A stretch of 64,000 nt of DNA from Propionibacteriaceae bacterium (GTDB lineage: Bacteria > Actinomycetota > Actinomycetes > Propionibacteriales > Propionibacteriaceae), in assembly GCA_031285845.1 (NCBI GenBank), contig JAITVK010000012.1, positions 30,181 through 94,180 on the forward strand, in the 5' to 3' direction. This document shows, piece by piece, positions 11,204-22,526 of this stretch. The notes beneath the pieces were generated by a model that saw nothing but the letters and a program-made list of their open reading frames with translations, ran no database searches and had not been told where the DNA came from. A program made the translations under genes and the position numbers. The stretch's first letter is position 1, and each line of letters opens with the position of its first letter.

Positions 11204-12145
11204 GTGACCGCACCGGAGAATCCACTTGCCGATGGGATCCAGGCGTACATGGATCATCTGAAAGCCGAGCGCGGCCTGTCGAGTAACACCGTGGCGGCCT
11301 ATCGACGAGATTTGAGGCATTACGTCGACTATCTGCGTGAGTGTGGGGTGGCCCGGCCTGACCAGATCGATCCTGGTGTCGTGGCCGGTTTCGCCCATCA
11401 GATGACCGCTGAGGGATTGTCGAGCGCGACGGTGGCGCGGATGACAGTGGCCGTGCGCGGTCTGCATCGGTTTTGGGTGAGTGAACATTACGCCAGCGAG
11501 GATCCGGCCAGTCAGATTCAGCCGCCGCATCCCGGATTGCGGTTACCGAAAGCGCTGACGGTCGATCAGGTCGATCGTCTGATCGCCGCCACCGGAGGCA
11601 TGGGTCCGGTCGCGGCGCCAGAGCAGCTACGTGACTGGGCGCTGGTCGAACTGCTCTATGGCACCGGCGCGAGAGTCTCCGAGGCGCTGGGGCTGAACGT
11701 GGACGACGCGACGCGGCTGTTGACCGAGCCGACCGCCGGACTGCGGTTGCAGGGCAAAGGGCATTCAGAGCGGGTCGTGCCGGTGGGCAGCTACGCCAGG
11801 GCCAGCTTGGAGGCTTGGTTGGTGCGCGGTCGACCCACCTTGGCCAAACTGGCCAAGGTGGCCAGCCCAGCACTGTTCCTCAATGCTCGCGGTGGCAGAC
11901 TGTCGCGGCAGAGCTGTTTCAACCGGATCGCTGAGCTGGGGCGACTAGCCAAGATCGGGGCCGATGTGTCGCCTCACACCCTGCGCCACTCCTACGCCAC
12001 TCACTTGATCGACGCCGGAGCCGACGTGCGTGTGGTCCAAGAGTTGCTCGGCCACGTCAGTGTGGCCACGACTCAGGTCTACACGCTGATCACCGTCGAT
12101 CATCTGCGCGAGGTCTATCGTCAGGCTCATCCACGGGCGCTGTGA
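11204..12145 (+). CDS. xerD: Tyrosine recombinase XerD
   Basis: The product resolves chromosome dimers at dif together with XerC. The 313 residues show an N-terminal SAM-like core-binding domain (DHLKAERGLSSNTVAAYRRDL) and a C-terminal catalytic domain. Catalytic residues are Arg in GTGARVSEALG, Lys in LQGKGHSERVVPV, HTLRH, the LLGH histidine and Tyr in TTQVYT. GTG 11204 is chosen over ATG 11180. The latter overlaps the start of the divergent esterase gene, while GTG 11204 follows TACAGT by exactly six bases. Position after pyrG and the nudix gene matches mycobacterial xerD (Rv1701). Confidence 0.92.
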   Translation: MTAPENPLADGIQAYMDHLKAERGLSSNTVAAYRRDLRHYVDYLRECGVARPDQIDPGVVAGFAHQMTAEGLSSATVARMTVAVRGLHRFWVSEHYASEDPASQIQPPHPGLRLPKALTVDQVDRLIAATGGMGPVAAPEQLRDWALVELLYGTGARVSEALGLNVDDATRLLTEPTAGLRLQGKGHSERVVPVGSYARASLEAWLVRGRPTLAKLAKVASPALFLNARGGRLSRQSCFNRIAELGRLAKIGADVSPHTLRHSYATHLIDAGADVRVVQELLGHVSVATTQVYTLITVDHLREVYRQAHPRAL

Positions 12146-12313
12146 GTCGGCCAGCGGGTTGGCCTAACGCCTCAGGTGGTCGTATGCCAGCGCGACCTGG
12201 CGTGGTGTGGTGACAGATGGACCACCCGAGGTTGGCTGACCCGTGTTCTCGACAGATGTGCGACTTCTCGGTCGATGTGCAACGGCTGATGTGGTACCTG
12301 TTCGTCGACCCCG

Positions 12314-12319
12314 TAGAAT
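12314..12319 (+). promoter_or_regulatory. Probable -10 element of secA
   Basis: TAGAAT lies 47 bases before the secA ATG in the 221-base gap after xerD. This would give a leadered mRNA, unlike many genes here. No good -35 hexamer stands at the expected distance. The remainder of the gap shows nothing recognisable. Confidence 0.35.
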
Positions 12320-12366
12320 AGGGCAACGGAACCTCGCGCCGCGCGGGGAGAGAGCAGGATAGGCGA

Positions 12367-15114
<2,748 letters not shown>

Positions 15115-15122
15115 ACCGGTTG

Positions 15123-15656
15123 TCAGCCGATCATCAGATCGCGCCCACGCCATCGGCCGTCCCGGTTCTCCACTCGAAACGCCATGGCGTGGCTGGCGGT
15201 CGGCGTGACCAGGCGAGCGGTGACCTCACAACGGTGAGGACCCGTGGGCTGGGCTCGTACGGACGCCAGCTTCACGCTGGTTCGGCTCCACCCCTGGCGA
15301 CGCCGTTCCACCGTGACGACAGACTGGGGGTCGAACAGCGCTTCGACCTGTGCTAAACGCCGCTGACCGTCTAGAGCCTCGGCCAGGACGCGCGACAATT
15401 GTGCCGCCGCCATCTGCCAATGATCGGGTGTGGTGGGTTGGTCCGCGGCTGGCGGCTGTGGTGCGGTCGGCGCTTGACCGCGGCTCGACGCTCGGGCAGG
15501 CGGGACATCGACCAGGTCACGCCACGAGGACACGACAGCGCAGGCAGTCGAGCGCGAGTCCTGGGCGGCTTGGGCGGACAGTGGATCCCAAGACCAGTGA
15601 TCGGGCTTGGCGGCCTGGAGCGGACGAATCCACGCCTGGGTGGTGATAGATGTCAT
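15123..15656 (-). CDS. DUF6459 (Rv3240c-neighbour type) conserved protein
   Basis: The C-terminal 90 residues resemble the small actinobacterial DUF6459 family usually encoded beside secA. They hold LSRVLAEALDGQRRLAQVEALF, a VERRR basic stretch and the final FRVENRDGRWRGRDLMIG. The first 85 residues are Pro/Ala-rich and look disordered. Start ATG 15656 (177 residues) is chosen because the longer frame adds 28 residues unlike anything in the family. The function is unknown; the constant secA neighbourhood suggests a link to export or envelope. It converges on secA, and its promoter could be GATAGT, six bases before the start. Confidence 0.65.
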   Translation of the reverse strand: MTSITTQAWIRPLQAAKPDHWSWDPLSAQAAQDSRSTACAVVSSWRDLVDVPPARASSRGQAPTAPQPPAADQPTTPDHWQMAAAQLSRVLAEALDGQRRLAQVEALFDPQSVVTVERRRQGWSRTSVKLASVRAQPTGPHRCEVTARLVTPTASHAMAFRVENRDGRWRGRDLMIG

Positions 15657-15747
15657 GAATCCACTATCGGCGGGGGCGACGCCGTGGCGCAAGGGGTCGG
15701 GCGAAATCTGTGGATAACTGGCGTGGAACTTGCCCGGCATCGGGGAC

Positions 15748-16227
15748 TCAGGCCGGGTGCGACGCCAACCAGGCGTTCCCGACTGACTCGCAAGCGCTCA
15801 TGATGGAGGTGATGTGTTTGGCGGCCATCTCCTCGATCTTGCGGCCGACGAGAGGGATTTTGACGACGAAGTCGGCGTCGTACGACAGGGTCGATCCGGT
15901 GGGGGTCGACGCCAGTGACAGTGGACCGTCGCACTGAGCGGGGACCCCTAACACGGTCAAGGTCATGCGCCCGGTGACTGGATCGGTGTCGCGCGGATCG
16001 TCCCAGGTCACGGTCTGAGTCACAGTCATCTGGGCTCCGAGGACACGACGGGCGACCTGGGGAGTCCGCATGGTCAGCACGCTGGTCAGCCCTGCGGCCA
16101 AGACGCTCGTGGTGACGTTGTCGGCGTGAGTCTCCTCGCCGACGTACTGAGCGAATTCAGGGTTGACGAGCATGGCTGCCACCTGTCCCGCGGGCGCGGC
16201 GAAGGTTAGCCTCGAAGTGATCTGCAT
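15748..16227 (-). CDS. DUF2505 family protein
   Basis: The 159 residues match the DUF2505 family, a START/SRPBCC-like fold common in actinobacteria. Visible features are the opening MQITSRLTFAAPAGQVAAML, alternating beta strands, and the ending KIPLVGRKIEEMAAKHI then a helix. The fold suggests binding of a hydrophobic ligand, but no ligand is known to me. ATG 16227 is chosen over a 50-residue upstream extension of low-complexity Arg/Ser/Pro. It begins the family-like sequence and lies six bases after TACCAT on the minus strand. Confidence 0.75.
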   Translation of the reverse strand: MQITSRLTFAAPAGQVAAMLVNPEFAQYVGEETHADNVTTSVLAAGLTSVLTMRTPQVARRVLGAQMTVTQTVTWDDPRDTDPVTGRMTLTVLGVPAQCDGPLSLASTPTGSTLSYDADFVVKIPLVGRKIEEMAAKHITSIMSACESVGNAWLASHPA

Positions 16228-16233
16228 ACCCCT

Positions 16234-16243
16234 ATGGTAGGCT
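16234..16243. promoter_or_regulatory. Overlapping divergent -10 elements (DUF2505 / hydrolase)
   Basis: On the minus strand TACCAT (16239-16234) lies six bases before the DUF2505 ATG. On the plus strand TAGGCT occupies 16238-16243, which would start transcription near 16250. The two hexamers share two base pairs. Confidence 0.45.
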
Positions 16244-16274
16244 AACCGAGGTTGTGATGGAGGCCGGTGTGGAG

Positions 16275-17039
16275 ATGATTGTGGATGGCGTGACCGTCCA
16301 TTATGAGACGCACGGCTCGGGTCCTCACGTCTTTCTGCTTCACGGTTGGGGATCGAATTTGACCCTGTTTCGACCAATCGCTGAGGTCATCGCTCAGAAG
16401 TACACCGTAGTCAGCCTGGATTTTCCCGGTTGCGGCCAGTCGGGGGAGCCCGATGAGCCGTGGGGGATCGAGCAGTACGGACACTTTGTCACCTCATTCA
16501 TTGCGCATTTTGGACTCGATGAGGCCATCATTCTCGGCCACTCTCACGGCGGGCGCGTCGCACTCTATCTGGCCGCGCAAACTGACCTTCCTTTTCGCAT
16601 CACCACGCTGATCTTGGTCGATTCGGCCGGATTGGTTCCGGCGCGCTCAATCGCCTATCGAGCGCGGGTGCGCGCCTACAAACTAGGCAAAGCGGTCCTC
16701 ACGTCACCCCCGGTGAAGCGGTTGTTTCCGCAAGCAGTGGACGGTTTCCAAAAAGTGATGGGGTCGAGCGACTACGCCGCCGCGTCCCCGGTGATGCGCG
16801 GGTCCTTGGTCAAAGTCGTCAACACCGACTTGGCTCCACTGTTACCCCAGATCAAAGCCGAAACCTTGCTCATTTGGGGCGATGCTGATCAGGACACCCC
16901 GCTGTCGGATGGCCGGGCGATGGAGGCGGCGATTCCTGGAGCCGGCTTGGTCGTCCTGACCGGGGCGGGACACTACAGTTTCCTCGATCAGCCGTACGTC
17001 TTCCGTCGAGTCATTGAGTCTTTCCTTCAGATCGGGTGA
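16275..17039 (+). CDS. Alpha/beta hydrolase of the MurF-Ddl cluster
   Basis: This is a 254-residue alpha/beta hydrolase. It shows the oxyanion region HGWGSNLTLFRPIAEVI, the nucleophile elbow GHSHGG and a late histidine in GAGHYSFLDQPYVF. The acid is probably in WGDADQDTPL. The substrate is unknown. Its place directly ahead of MurF-like and Ddl genes is also known from bifidobacteria and clostridia and suggests a role in cell-wall precursor handling. ATG 16275 is preferred because GGAGG stands ten bases upstream. GTG 16254 or ATG 16257 would add seven or six residues and sit only a few bases after the predicted transcription start. Confidence 0.8.
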   Translation: MIVDGVTVHYETHGSGPHVFLLHGWGSNLTLFRPIAEVIAQKYTVVSLDFPGCGQSGEPDEPWGIEQYGHFVTSFIAHFGLDEAIILGHSHGGRVALYLAAQTDLPFRITTLILVDSAGLVPARSIAYRARVRAYKLGKAVLTSPPVKRLFPQAVDGFQKVMGSSDYAAASPVMRGSLVKVVNTDLAPLLPQIKAETLLIWGDADQDTPLSDGRAMEAAIPGAGLVVLTGAGHYSFLDQPYVFRRVIESFLQIG

Positions 17040-18595
17040 TGATGATGTGGATCGTCTTGGGAATCATCGCCGCAGTGGCTTCGGCGGTGGCCGTACGCCA
17101 TCAGGTGCACATGTTCCAACTCAACTCCTACCGGCACTCCACCCACTGGACATGGCTGGGGCTGCATCGTGGAGCCTGGGTCCCCTCAGTGGTGGTGGCG
17201 GTGCTGGAGATCATCGCGCTGGCGTTGCCCGGGGTCGGGCCCAGTGTGATCGCGTGGATCGTGATCGTGCTGCTGGTGATCACGGTCGTGGCGAACTGGC
17301 CGAGAACCAAGCGGGCCAAGAAACCTCTGGTGTTCACCGCCAGGGTCGTGCGCCTGCTCGTGACGATCACACTGCTCGTCGCCATCATCACGGTGGTGGC
17401 TTGCTTCGTCCCAGCCCCGCTACGCCCGCCACTGGTCTGTCTGGATTTCATCGCCGTGCCCGTGTGGCCGTTCGTGGCGAACACCATCAACGCTCCGGTC
17501 GAGGCTGCGGTTCGCGGTCATTATCTGGCTGACGCCAAGCGCCGATTGGCGGCCCAGCCTGACTTGCTGCGGATCGGAATCACCGGATCGTACGGCAAGA
17601 CCTCAGTCAAGTATTACCTCACGGCCTTGCTCAAATCCCGCTACAACGTGTTGATGACCCCGCAGTCCTACAACACTCCGATGGGGATCACGAAGACGAT
17701 TCGCGGCGAGCTTCGAGCCACTCACGAGGTCTTCGTCTGCGAGATGGGAGCTGAGAAGGTTGGGGAGATCGCGGCCGACTGTGACCTGGTCACCCCGACG
17801 ATCGGGATCATCACCGCGATCGGCGAGCAGCATCTGGTCACTTTCGGCTCCCAAGACAACATCGTGAGAACCAAACTCGAACTGGCGCAGGCGGTCAAGG
17901 GCAAAGGACCGGTCTACCTCAATGGGGACAACGCGTTGCTGCGGGCCAACGCGCCAGATCAAGAGCGGCATTGGTATGGCCTGGGGGAGGACAACGACAC
18001 GTACTCCGATCAGTTGGCGGTGTCGCTGGCGGGCACGACGTTCACTGTGCATCACCGCGGCGCGACGTACGCTGATCTGGTGACCCCACTGATCGGCGCG
18101 CACAACATCCAGAATCTGACTGGTGCGATCGCGGTGGCGCTGGACCTGGGAGTCACTGAGCCTCAACTGCGTTTGCAGTTGAAACGGCTCTCGCCGCCGC
18201 CTCACCGTTTGGCGATGTCACGTCAAGGCGATGTGATCATGATCGATGACGCGTACAACTCGAATCCGGCTGGCGCGAAGGCCGCCTTAGACACTTTGGC
18301 CATGTTCGACGCGACCAAGATCCTGATCACCCCGGGCATGGTCCAGTTGGGGCCGCGTCAAGACGCCCTCAATCATCAGTTCGGCGTCCAGGCGGCGATC
18401 TGTGACCATGTCTTCCTGGTCGGGGATCCGCGTCAAACCGATCCGATCGGGCGAGGACTGGCGCAAGCGGGGTACGATCCTGCGGCGATGACCGTCATCG
18501 CAGACGTGAAACAGGCCATCGCCAAGGCGCTGGCGATGCCCAGTGATCGCCCGAAGGTGATCCTGTTGGAGAACGATCTGCCGGACAACTACTGA
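17039..18595 (+). CDS. Membrane-anchored MurF-like Mur ligase
   Basis: MurF enzymes add D-Ala-D-Ala to the UDP-MurNAc tripeptide. The first 150 residues hold about four membrane segments (near 4-22, 45-80, 95-120 and 130-145), which ordinary MurF lacks. The ligase core follows with the ATP loop GITGSYGKTSVKYYL, the TPQSYNTPMGITKTIRGEL substrate region, GAHNIQNLTGAIAVALDLG and DDAYNSNPAGAKAAL. The ATG overlaps the hydrolase stop as TGATG, so the two are translationally coupled; ATG 17042 and 17045 are equally possible. Ddl follows 81 bases later. It is probably a MurF paralogue working at the membrane, since the dcw-cluster murF is expected elsewhere. Confidence 0.85.
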   Translation: MMMWIVLGIIAAVASAVAVRHQVHMFQLNSYRHSTHWTWLGLHRGAWVPSVVVAVLEIIALALPGVGPSVIAWIVIVLLVITVVANWPRTKRAKKPLVFTARVVRLLVTITLLVAIITVVACFVPAPLRPPLVCLDFIAVPVWPFVANTINAPVEAAVRGHYLADAKRRLAAQPDLLRIGITGSYGKTSVKYYLTALLKSRYNVLMTPQSYNTPMGITKTIRGELRATHEVFVCEMGAEKVGEIAADCDLVTPTIGIITAIGEQHLVTFGSQDNIVRTKLELAQAVKGKGPVYLNGDNALLRANAPDQERHWYGLGEDNDTYSDQLAVSLAGTTFTVHHRGATYADLVTPLIGAHNIQNLTGAIAVALDLGVTEPQLRLQLKRLSPPPHRLAMSRQGDVIMIDDAYNSNPAGAKAALDTLAMFDATKILITPGMVQLGPRQDALNHQFGVQAAICDHVFLVGDPRQTDPIGRGLAQAGYDPAAMTVIADVKQAIAKALAMPSDRPKVILLENDLPDNY

Positions 18596-18662
18596 CGCCG
18601 GTCGGCTTGATCGCCGGTGGCTGGTGGGCAGGGTGTTTCCTCGCCGACGCGTGGCGAACGAC

Positions 18663-18668
18663 TAGACT
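18663..18668 (+). promoter_or_regulatory. -10 element of ddl
   Basis: TAGACT lies eight bases before ATG 18677, consistent with ddl having its own near-leaderless transcript besides read-through from the MurF-like gene. Confidence 0.45.
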
Positions 18669-18676
18669 GGGCCATT

Positions 18677-19882
18677 ATGAAGATCAGTGTGGCGGTGCTA
18701 TTCGGCGGCAAAAGTGTTGAGCATGAAGTGTCGGTGATCTCGGCGGTTCAGGCGATGGCGAGCATGGATCGATCGAAGTACGACGTCGTGCCGGTCTACA
18801 TCACCAAGAACAACGAGATGTGGCATTCGGATCGATTGACCGACATCGCCGCCTACACCGACATCCCGACCCTGCTTGAGACCTGCCGACGAGTCGAGTT
18901 TCGGGTGGCCGGTGACAGGACCTTCCTGACCACCACCGGCCAGGGGTTGTTCGCGAAAAAGCAGACCTGGCTGATCGACGTCGCTTTCCCCATCGTTCAT
19001 GGAACCAACGTTGAGGATGGCGCACTCCAAGGATTCCTGGAGACAGTCAACCTGCCGTACGTCGGCCCGAATGTGCTGGGTTCAGCGGTCGGCATGGACA
19101 AGTTCGTCATGAAAGTGATGTTGGATCGTGGCGGGTTCCCCACGGTGCCAGGGCTGCGTTTCACCACCGCAGATTGGGAGTCGGACGCGATCGTGGCCCA
19201 AGTCGAAGCCGCCATGGAGTATCCGGTGATCGTCAAACCGGTCAACCTCGGCTCGTCGGTCGGGATCGGACGGGCCGCCGACGCCGAGCAATTGCGCCGG
19301 TGCTGCGATGACGCCTTCGCTTTCGCGCGCCATGTCATTGTGGAGACCGCCGTCCCCAATTTGCGCGAGATCAACTGTTCGGTGATCGGCGATGAGGAAC
19401 AGGCCGAGGCTTCGGAATGCGAAGAACCCGTGATGAGCGAGGCGATCTTGAGCTACGCCGACAAGTACGTCTCGGGGGGCAAGGCATCGGGAAAATCGAG
19501 TGGTGGCAAAGCCAGCAAAGCCGGAATGGCTTCTCTCAAACGGTTGATTCCCGCTCCGATCGGCCCCGAACAGCGCGAACAGGTCCGCGCCCTGGCTGTC
19601 GACGCGTTCCGCTTCTTGGATCTGAACGGGGTCACGCGGGTCGACTTCCTGATGGATGGGGTGACCGGGCAGGTCTGGATCAATGAGGTCAATACGATCC
19701 CCGGCTCGCTGGCCTTCTACCTGTGGGAGCCGGTCGGATTGGCTTATCCGCAGTTGCTCGATCGGCTCATCCAGTTGGCTCTGAAACGCGCCCGCCAGGA
19801 CGCCGATCGGACGTACGCCTTCGACACCAACATTTTGGCCGGGGCGAGCCTCGGACCCAAGGGTGGTAAAACCGGTCGTTGA
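18677..19882 (+). CDS. ddl: D-alanine--D-alanine ligase
   Basis: The enzyme joins two D-alanines with ATP for peptidoglycan synthesis. The 401 residues show the N-terminal VAVLFGGKSVEHEVSVISA, the ATP-grasp core YPVIVKPVNLGSSVGIG, and the C-terminal metal site TRVDFLMDG with INEVNTIPGSLAFYLWEPVG. A Gly/Ser/Lys-rich insert (about residues 270-290) precedes MASLKRLIPAPI. As far as I recall the bifidobacterial and clostridial Ddl of the hydrolase-MurF-Ddl cluster has a similar insert, and also the tail YAFDTNIL. ATG 18677 is chosen because it gives the family N-terminus and follows TAGACT. Whether it prefers D-lactate as second substrate cannot be told from sequence alone. Confidence 0.9.
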   Translation: MKISVAVLFGGKSVEHEVSVISAVQAMASMDRSKYDVVPVYITKNNEMWHSDRLTDIAAYTDIPTLLETCRRVEFRVAGDRTFLTTTGQGLFAKKQTWLIDVAFPIVHGTNVEDGALQGFLETVNLPYVGPNVLGSAVGMDKFVMKVMLDRGGFPTVPGLRFTTADWESDAIVAQVEAAMEYPVIVKPVNLGSSVGIGRAADAEQLRRCCDDAFAFARHVIVETAVPNLREINCSVIGDEEQAEASECEEPVMSEAILSYADKYVSGGKASGKSSGGKASKAGMASLKRLIPAPIGPEQREQVRALAVDAFRFLDLNGVTRVDFLMDGVTGQVWINEVNTIPGSLAFYLWEPVGLAYPQLLDRLIQLALKRARQDADRTYAFDTNILAGASLGPKGGKTGR

Positions 19883-19891
19883 GCCGGTGCG

Positions 19892-22336
19892 TCAGGCGAC
19901 TTCGCGGGTGCCGATGGCTGCGATCGGCGCGGCAGCCGGGGTTCCCGAGCCGTCACGACGAGAGTCGGGGGTCGGTAAGGCGATCGGGTTGCCTGAAGCT
20001 TGCGCCGCCACGGCCGGGGACGGTCCGGTCCAGGCCAGGTAGAGGTGGTCTTCACCTTTGAGGAAACGGTGTGATCGTACCCCGCCGGTGGCGCGCCCCT
20101 TGGCCGGGTAGAGGTCGAGGCTGGTCACTTTGACTGTGCCGGTCTGTGTCCCCGGCAGGGCTTGGGAGGATCCAGCCACGGTGACGACATCGGTGTCACT
20201 CGGATCGACTGCGGCGAAGAAAACCACCTGAGCCCCACTGGACAGGCTGATGCCGGCCATGCCGCCACCGGCCCTGCCCTGTGGGCGAACTTTGGCAGCC
20301 GGAAAGCGTAGCAGTGAGGCGTCGGAGGCGATGAAGACCAGATCGGGACGCTCGTCGTGCAACTCGGTGGCTCCGACGACCTCGTCGTCGTCGTCGAGAC
20401 GGATGAGCTCCCAGGAGTCCTTGGCCACGATCTCGGGATGGGTCCGCTTGACCACCCCGCGTCTCGTCCCCAACGCCCAGCCGTACGTCCGGTCGTCCAG
20501 CGTGGTCAGCCCCAGAGCTTTCTCGCCACGGTCCAAGCCGATGAGCTCTTTCAACGGCACCCCGCCTTGCAGGTTGACCGCGTTCGAGGTGGCCGGGATG
20601 GCCGGCAATTCGATGACGCCCAGACGAATGACGCGCCCCGCCGAGGTGAACACTCCGATGTCGGCCCGGGTGCGGGTGGTCACCGTTGAGATCAGACAGT
20701 CGTGCATCGTGCGCGCGCCGGTCGCGTCCACAGGCTGGTCGGTGTCCATACGGGCGATCAGTCCAGCCGAACTGAGGAAGACCCGACATGGTCCGTCCGG
20801 CACTTCGATCGGGCCCTTGGCGGCGGCTGCGATCGCTGGTGAGATCCCCGAATCGGACAGCAGGACCGTACGACGTGGTGTTCCGAAGTCTTGGGCCACC
20901 TGATCCAACTCATCGCTGACCACTCGTTTGAGGCGATTCGGATCGTCGACGATCAACTGAAGCGCTTGGATGCGTTCGGTTAGCTCTGATCGCTCCGCCT
21001 CCAACTCAAGTCGGGACAGCTTCGTCAGCCGTCGCAACTGCATGTCGAGGATGTACGTCGCCTGGACTTCGGTCAGGTCGAAAGCCTCCATCAGGCGGGT
21101 TCTGGCCTGCGCCGCGTCATCGGAAGAGCGGATGATCGCGATGACGTCGTCGATGTCCACAATCGCGATCAGCAGGCCTTCGACCAAATGCAGTCGATCC
21201 AAGGCTTTCGCCAGTTGGAAATGCGTTCGTCTCAATGTGACTTCGATGCGGTGGTCGAGGTAGACCTGAAGCAGCGTTTTCAAGCCCAAGGTGCGCGGCT
21301 GCCCGTCGACCAGCGCGACGGCGTTGATCGAGAACGAATCCTCCAGCTTGGTGTGTTTGAACAACTGCTCCAATAGCAGTTCGGGGTTGATGCCGTTCTT
21401 GACCTCGATCACCAGGCGCAAGCCGTTGTTCAGGTCGGTCAGGTCTTTCATGTCGGCCACCCCGACGATGGTCTTCTTTTCTGCCAGAGCCTTGATCTGT
21501 TCCATGATCTTCTCTGGTCCGATCAGGTATGGCAGCTCGGTGACGACAATGCCCTTGCGCCTGGGCGACACCTGTTCGATGCGAGTGGTGGCTCGGATCT
21601 TGAAGGCCCCACGCCCAGTCTCGTACGCGTCCCTGATGCCATTCAGGCCGACGATCTTGCCGCCGGTGGGTAGATCAGGCCCGGGGATGAACCGCATCAA
21701 ATCCTCGGTGGTGGCCTCAGGTTCGGCGAGCAAGTGCTTCAAAGCTTCGACGACTTCGACCAGGTTGTGCGGCGCCATGTTGGTGGCCATACCCACGGCG
21801 ATGCCGGAAGCACCATTGACCAGCAGGTTGGGGAAGGCGGCCGGTAGGACCACGGGCTCGGACTCTTTGCCATCGTAGTTGGGACGGTAGTCGACCACGT
21901 CCTCATCCAAGCCACGCGTCATCGCCAAAGCCGCCGGAGCCATTCGACACTCGGTGTAGCGCATCGCCGCCGGGCCAGAATCCAGGGAGCCGAAGTTGCC
22001 ATGGCCGTCGACCAACACCAGACGTTGAGCCCACGGTTGGCCGATCCTCACCAGCGCGTCGTAGATGGCCCCGTCACCGTGGGGGTGAAGAACACCCATG
22101 ACCTGTCCGACGACTCGGGCACACTTGACGTGGGGGCGGTCGGGGCGGATCCCCATGTCGTTCATGGTGAACAGGATCCGTCGTTGCACCGGCTTGAGAC
22201 CGTCACGGGCGTCAGGCAAGGCGCGGGCATAGATCACGGAGTAGGCGTACTCCAGGAAAGATGTCTCCATCTCCTGTTCCACCTCGACGTCGAGGATACG
22301 TTCCCCGCTGTCTTCGTCCGTCTCGACTTTTGCCAC
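19892..22336 (-). CDS. parC: Topoisomerase IV subunit A (GyrA-like ParC)
   Basis: The subunit cuts and rejoins DNA; its partner ParE is outside the window. Over 814 residues the breakage domain shows RALPDARDGLKPVQRRIL, the quinolone region HPHGDGAIYDALVRIGQ and the catalytic Tyr in AAMRYTECR. The C-terminal beta-propeller has no QRRGGKG GyrA-box but a degenerate QGRAGGG near residue 690. That argues for the second actinobacterial GyrA-like protein (ParC) and against true GyrA. Residue A replaces the usual Ser at the position of E. coli GyrA S83. GTG 22336 is preceded by AAGGAG five bases away. A TAACAT hexamer about 25 bases upstream may be its -10. It converges on ddl with a nine-base gap. 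Confidence 0.9.
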   Translation of the reverse strand: MAKVETDEDSGERILDVEVEQEMETSFLEYAYSVIYARALPDARDGLKPVQRRILFTMNDMGIRPDRPHVKCARVVGQVMGVLHPHGDGAIYDALVRIGQPWAQRLVLVDGHGNFGSLDSGPAAMRYTECRMAPAALAMTRGLDEDVVDYRPNYDGKESEPVVLPAAFPNLLVNGASGIAVGMATNMAPHNLVEVVEALKHLLAEPEATTEDLMRFIPGPDLPTGGKIVGLNGIRDAYETGRGAFKIRATTRIEQVSPRRKGIVVTELPYLIGPEKIMEQIKALAEKKTIVGVADMKDLTDLNNGLRLVIEVKNGINPELLLEQLFKHTKLEDSFSINAVALVDGQPRTLGLKTLLQVYLDHRIEVTLRRTHFQLAKALDRLHLVEGLLIAIVDIDDVIAIIRSSDDAAQARTRLMEAFDLTEVQATYILDMQLRRLTKLSRLELEAERSELTERIQALQLIVDDPNRLKRVVSDELDQVAQDFGTPRRTVLLSDSGISPAIAAAAKGPIEVPDGPCRVFLSSAGLIARMDTDQPVDATGARTMHDCLISTVTTRTRADIGVFTSAGRVIRLGVIELPAIPATSNAVNLQGGVPLKELIGLDRGEKALGLTTLDDRTYGWALGTRRGVVKRTHPEIVAKDSWELIRLDDDDEVVGATELHDERPDLVFIASDASLLRFPAAKVRPQGRAGGGMAGISLSSGAQVVFFAAVDPSDTDVVTVAGSSQALPGTQTGTVKVTSLDLYPAKGRATGGVRSHRFLKGEDHLYLAWTGPSPAVAAQASGNPIALPTPDSRRDGSGTPAAAPIAAIGTREVA

Positions 22337-22526
22337 GCTAGCTCCTTCGACCGAGCCATGTTACCGTGCCTGACCGCGTGATGGCGCGCTCACGCGCGGG
22401 AGTCGGCCCCGCGGGACGGAGGCCGTGGCGCCCGGTCCTGGCCATACGTCGGGATGATGGCCCCAGACCTGCGGGACGGCCAGGGAGGATTCATTCGACG
22501 GCGCAGGAGACGTTGGCGCAAAGGGT
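22337..22526. other. Intergenic region upstream of parC
   Basis: About 190 bases separate parC from the 3' end of the APP1 gene. Apart from the parC ribosome-binding site and possible -10 hexamer at its right edge I see nothing recognisable. Confidence 0.4.

Noticed and set aside
11204..12145. Phage-type integrase of a mobile element
   Set aside because: Position after pyrG and the nudix gene, length and motifs fit housekeeping XerD; no attachment sites or phage genes nearby.
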